Of a DNA stretch of 64,000 nt, positions 63,141 through 64,000 are shown piece after piece. A program made the translations under genes and the position numbers. Positions within the stretch are counted from its first letter, which is position 1. Each line of letters starts with the position of its first letter. The stretch comes from G963704535 sp963704535 (GTDB lineage Bacteria > Chloroflexota > Chloroflexia > Chloroflexales > Roseiflexaceae), in NCBI GenBank assembly GCA_963704535.1, contig OY969916.1, forward strand, positions 744,001 through 808,000, read 5' to 3'. The notes beneath the pieces were generated by a model that ran no database searches, was not told where the DNA came from, and saw only the letters and a program-made list of their open reading frames with translations.

Positions 63141-64000
63141 ATGTTTACCGAGCGCCTTGTGCTCAATAAAAACGTGCCGAGCGAGTATTCGAGCGAGCTC
63201 CAGCGCAGGCTCTTCTTCGTCTCGGCCGATATTGTCGACTTCAAGCTGATCGGCGACACGTCCAAGATCCAGGCGATCGAGGTCACGAGCGCGCGGCCGA
63301 TCGAGGCCGGCGCGCTGTCGGAGAAGATCCATTTCATGCTCGCCAATGACATCATCAATCAGCGCATCATCGACCCGAAAGTGATCTGGCGCAACCCGCG
63401 CGACTGCGCCTACCAGCCCAATATGTTCGACCGGCTGGTGCAGGAGCAGATCGCCTACGAGGCCGGCGAGGGCCAGATCGGCGTGGGCGAGCCGTTCATC
63501 GCGCTGATGGACTACTTCGACGCCCAGATCCGGTCGATTGTGATGCGCTCGTTCGGGGGCAAGGAGTACCGCTACCCGACGCTCATCCCGACCGCCACGC
63601 TGGAGAAGTGCGGCTATTTCACCTCGTTCCCGCACTTCTTGATGTTCGTCACCCGGCTGCACAACGATATGGACAACTACCGGGCGTTCCTGGACGAGTA
63701 CCGCGAAACCAATAATGTGGGCGCCGCGACCCTGAACTACTGCCAGAATCTCGACTACTGCCTGCCGCCGACGATGTGCTACCACACCTACCATCAGTTC
63801 GCCGATCGCAGCCTGGCCGAGCAGGAGCAGGCCGTGATCACGTCGCGCGGGAAGTCGTTCCGCTTCGAGTCGCGCTACCACCAGACGCTGGAGCGGCTGT
63901 GGGACTTCACCATCCGCGAGATCGTGTTCATGGGCACCCGCGACTTTGTGCTCGACTGCCGCCAGCGGTTCATGCACCAGGCGCTGGGCCTGATCGAGGA
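63141..64000 (+). CDS. Class II aaRS-like amino acid:[carrier protein] ligase, N-terminal part
   Basis: The frame runs from ATG 63141 (AAAAGGAGGTCAAACAC upstream) to the window edge without a stop, 286 residues visible. MFTERLVLNKNVPSEYSSEL opens an N-terminal region. The catalytic fold has YRYPTLIPTATLEKCGYFTS and SFRFESRYHQTLERLWDFTI followed by REIVFMGT, the motif 2 region of class II synthetases in the form found in amino acid:carrier-protein ligases. It lacks a tRNA-binding arm in the visible part. It should adenylate an amino acid and transfer it to the free ACP at 60895; serine or alanine are candidates. Seryl-tRNA synthetase itself is less likely here. Confidence 0.78.
   Translation, partial: MFTERLVLNKNVPSEYSSELQRRLFFVSADIVDFKLIGDTSKIQAIEVTSARPIEAGALSEKIHFMLANDIINQRIIDPKVIWRNPRDCAYQPNMFDRLVQEQIAYEAGEGQIGVGEPFIALMDYFDAQIRSIVMRSFGGKEYRYPTLIPTATLEKCGYFTSFPHFLMFVTRLHNDMDNYRAFLDEYRETNNVGAATLNYCQNLDYCLPPTMCYHTYHQFADRSLAEQEQAVITSRGKSFRFESRYHQTLERLWDFTIREIVFMGTRDFVLDCRQRFMHQALGLIE

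Noticed and set aside
63093..63977. Minus-strand 294-codon frame at the window end
   Set aside because: The plus strand holds an open frame with class II synthetase motifs and an ideal ribosome site; it merely lacks a stop before the edge.

Overview
The window is high-GC DNA with long intergenic gaps full of repeats. It most resembles a filamentous Chloroflexota (Chloroflexales-like). That placement is an inference from three things: the HTH + NB-ARC-type ATPase + TPR regulators, the secreted proteins with IPT, beta-propeller and thrombospondin-3 repeats, and a methylmalonyl-CoA mutase gene beside an epimerase. No rRNA or tRNA gene was seen. Several genes carry one apparent frameshift each (near 2060, 7410, 15700 and 44850), so either some genes are decaying or the draft has indel errors.

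Layout. 1-590: end of a NhaD-type Na+/H+ antiporter. 648-5845: an IS1182-type transposase gene split in two by a 4.4-kb block of foreign-looking genes (FAD monooxygenase, peptidase E, two VOC proteins, a P-loop kinase) with integron attC-like sites between the distal genes; no integrase is present. 5888-9708 (minus): acetyltransferase-like protein, NAD-dependent epimerase and methylmalonyl-CoA mutase large subunit. 9904-10900: small gene, perfect 38-bp palindrome, XRE regulator and excisionase-like HTH. 10979-17192 (minus): potABCD spermidine/putrescine transporter operon, split by an IS that landed in a MITE-like repeat. 17604-19835: hybrid sensor kinase. 20218-28620: two large secreted mosaic proteins. 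28981-36015: lipoprotein, small membrane protein, two tandem paralogous ATPase/TPR regulators and a methyltransferase. 36307-37770: TetR regulator, DinB-like protein and a DUF1905 protein missed by simple ORF calling.

37994-44977 is a compact lanthipeptide locus: a LanKC/LanL-type synthetase with intact zinc-ligand motifs, a 74-residue precursor-like peptide with a near-consensus promoter, and a multidomain HTH-cyclase-ATPase-TPR regulator. 45726-64000 is a lipopeptide-type NRPS cluster. It has FAAL-ACP-C-A(Ala)-PCP, then C-A-PCP, then C-A(Gly code, interrupted by a luciferase-like monooxygenase)-PCP. These are followed by a 3-hydroxyacyl-CoA dehydrogenase, a free ACP, an acyl-CoA dehydrogenase and a class II aaRS-like amino acid:carrier-protein ligase, a set that suggests an aminomalonyl-ACP-like unit.

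The strangest property of the window is its repeats. Families of 7-8-bp tandem words (GAACAAA, GGACAAC, AATTCTC, GTGAAAC, TCATCTTG) and palindromic units fill the intergenic gaps. They also sit in frame inside all three NRPS genes (at the same three adenylation-domain loops), both ATPase/TPR regulators, the lanthipeptide synthetase and the cyclase regulator. Two further hairpin repeats upstream of unrelated genes show compensatory base changes.
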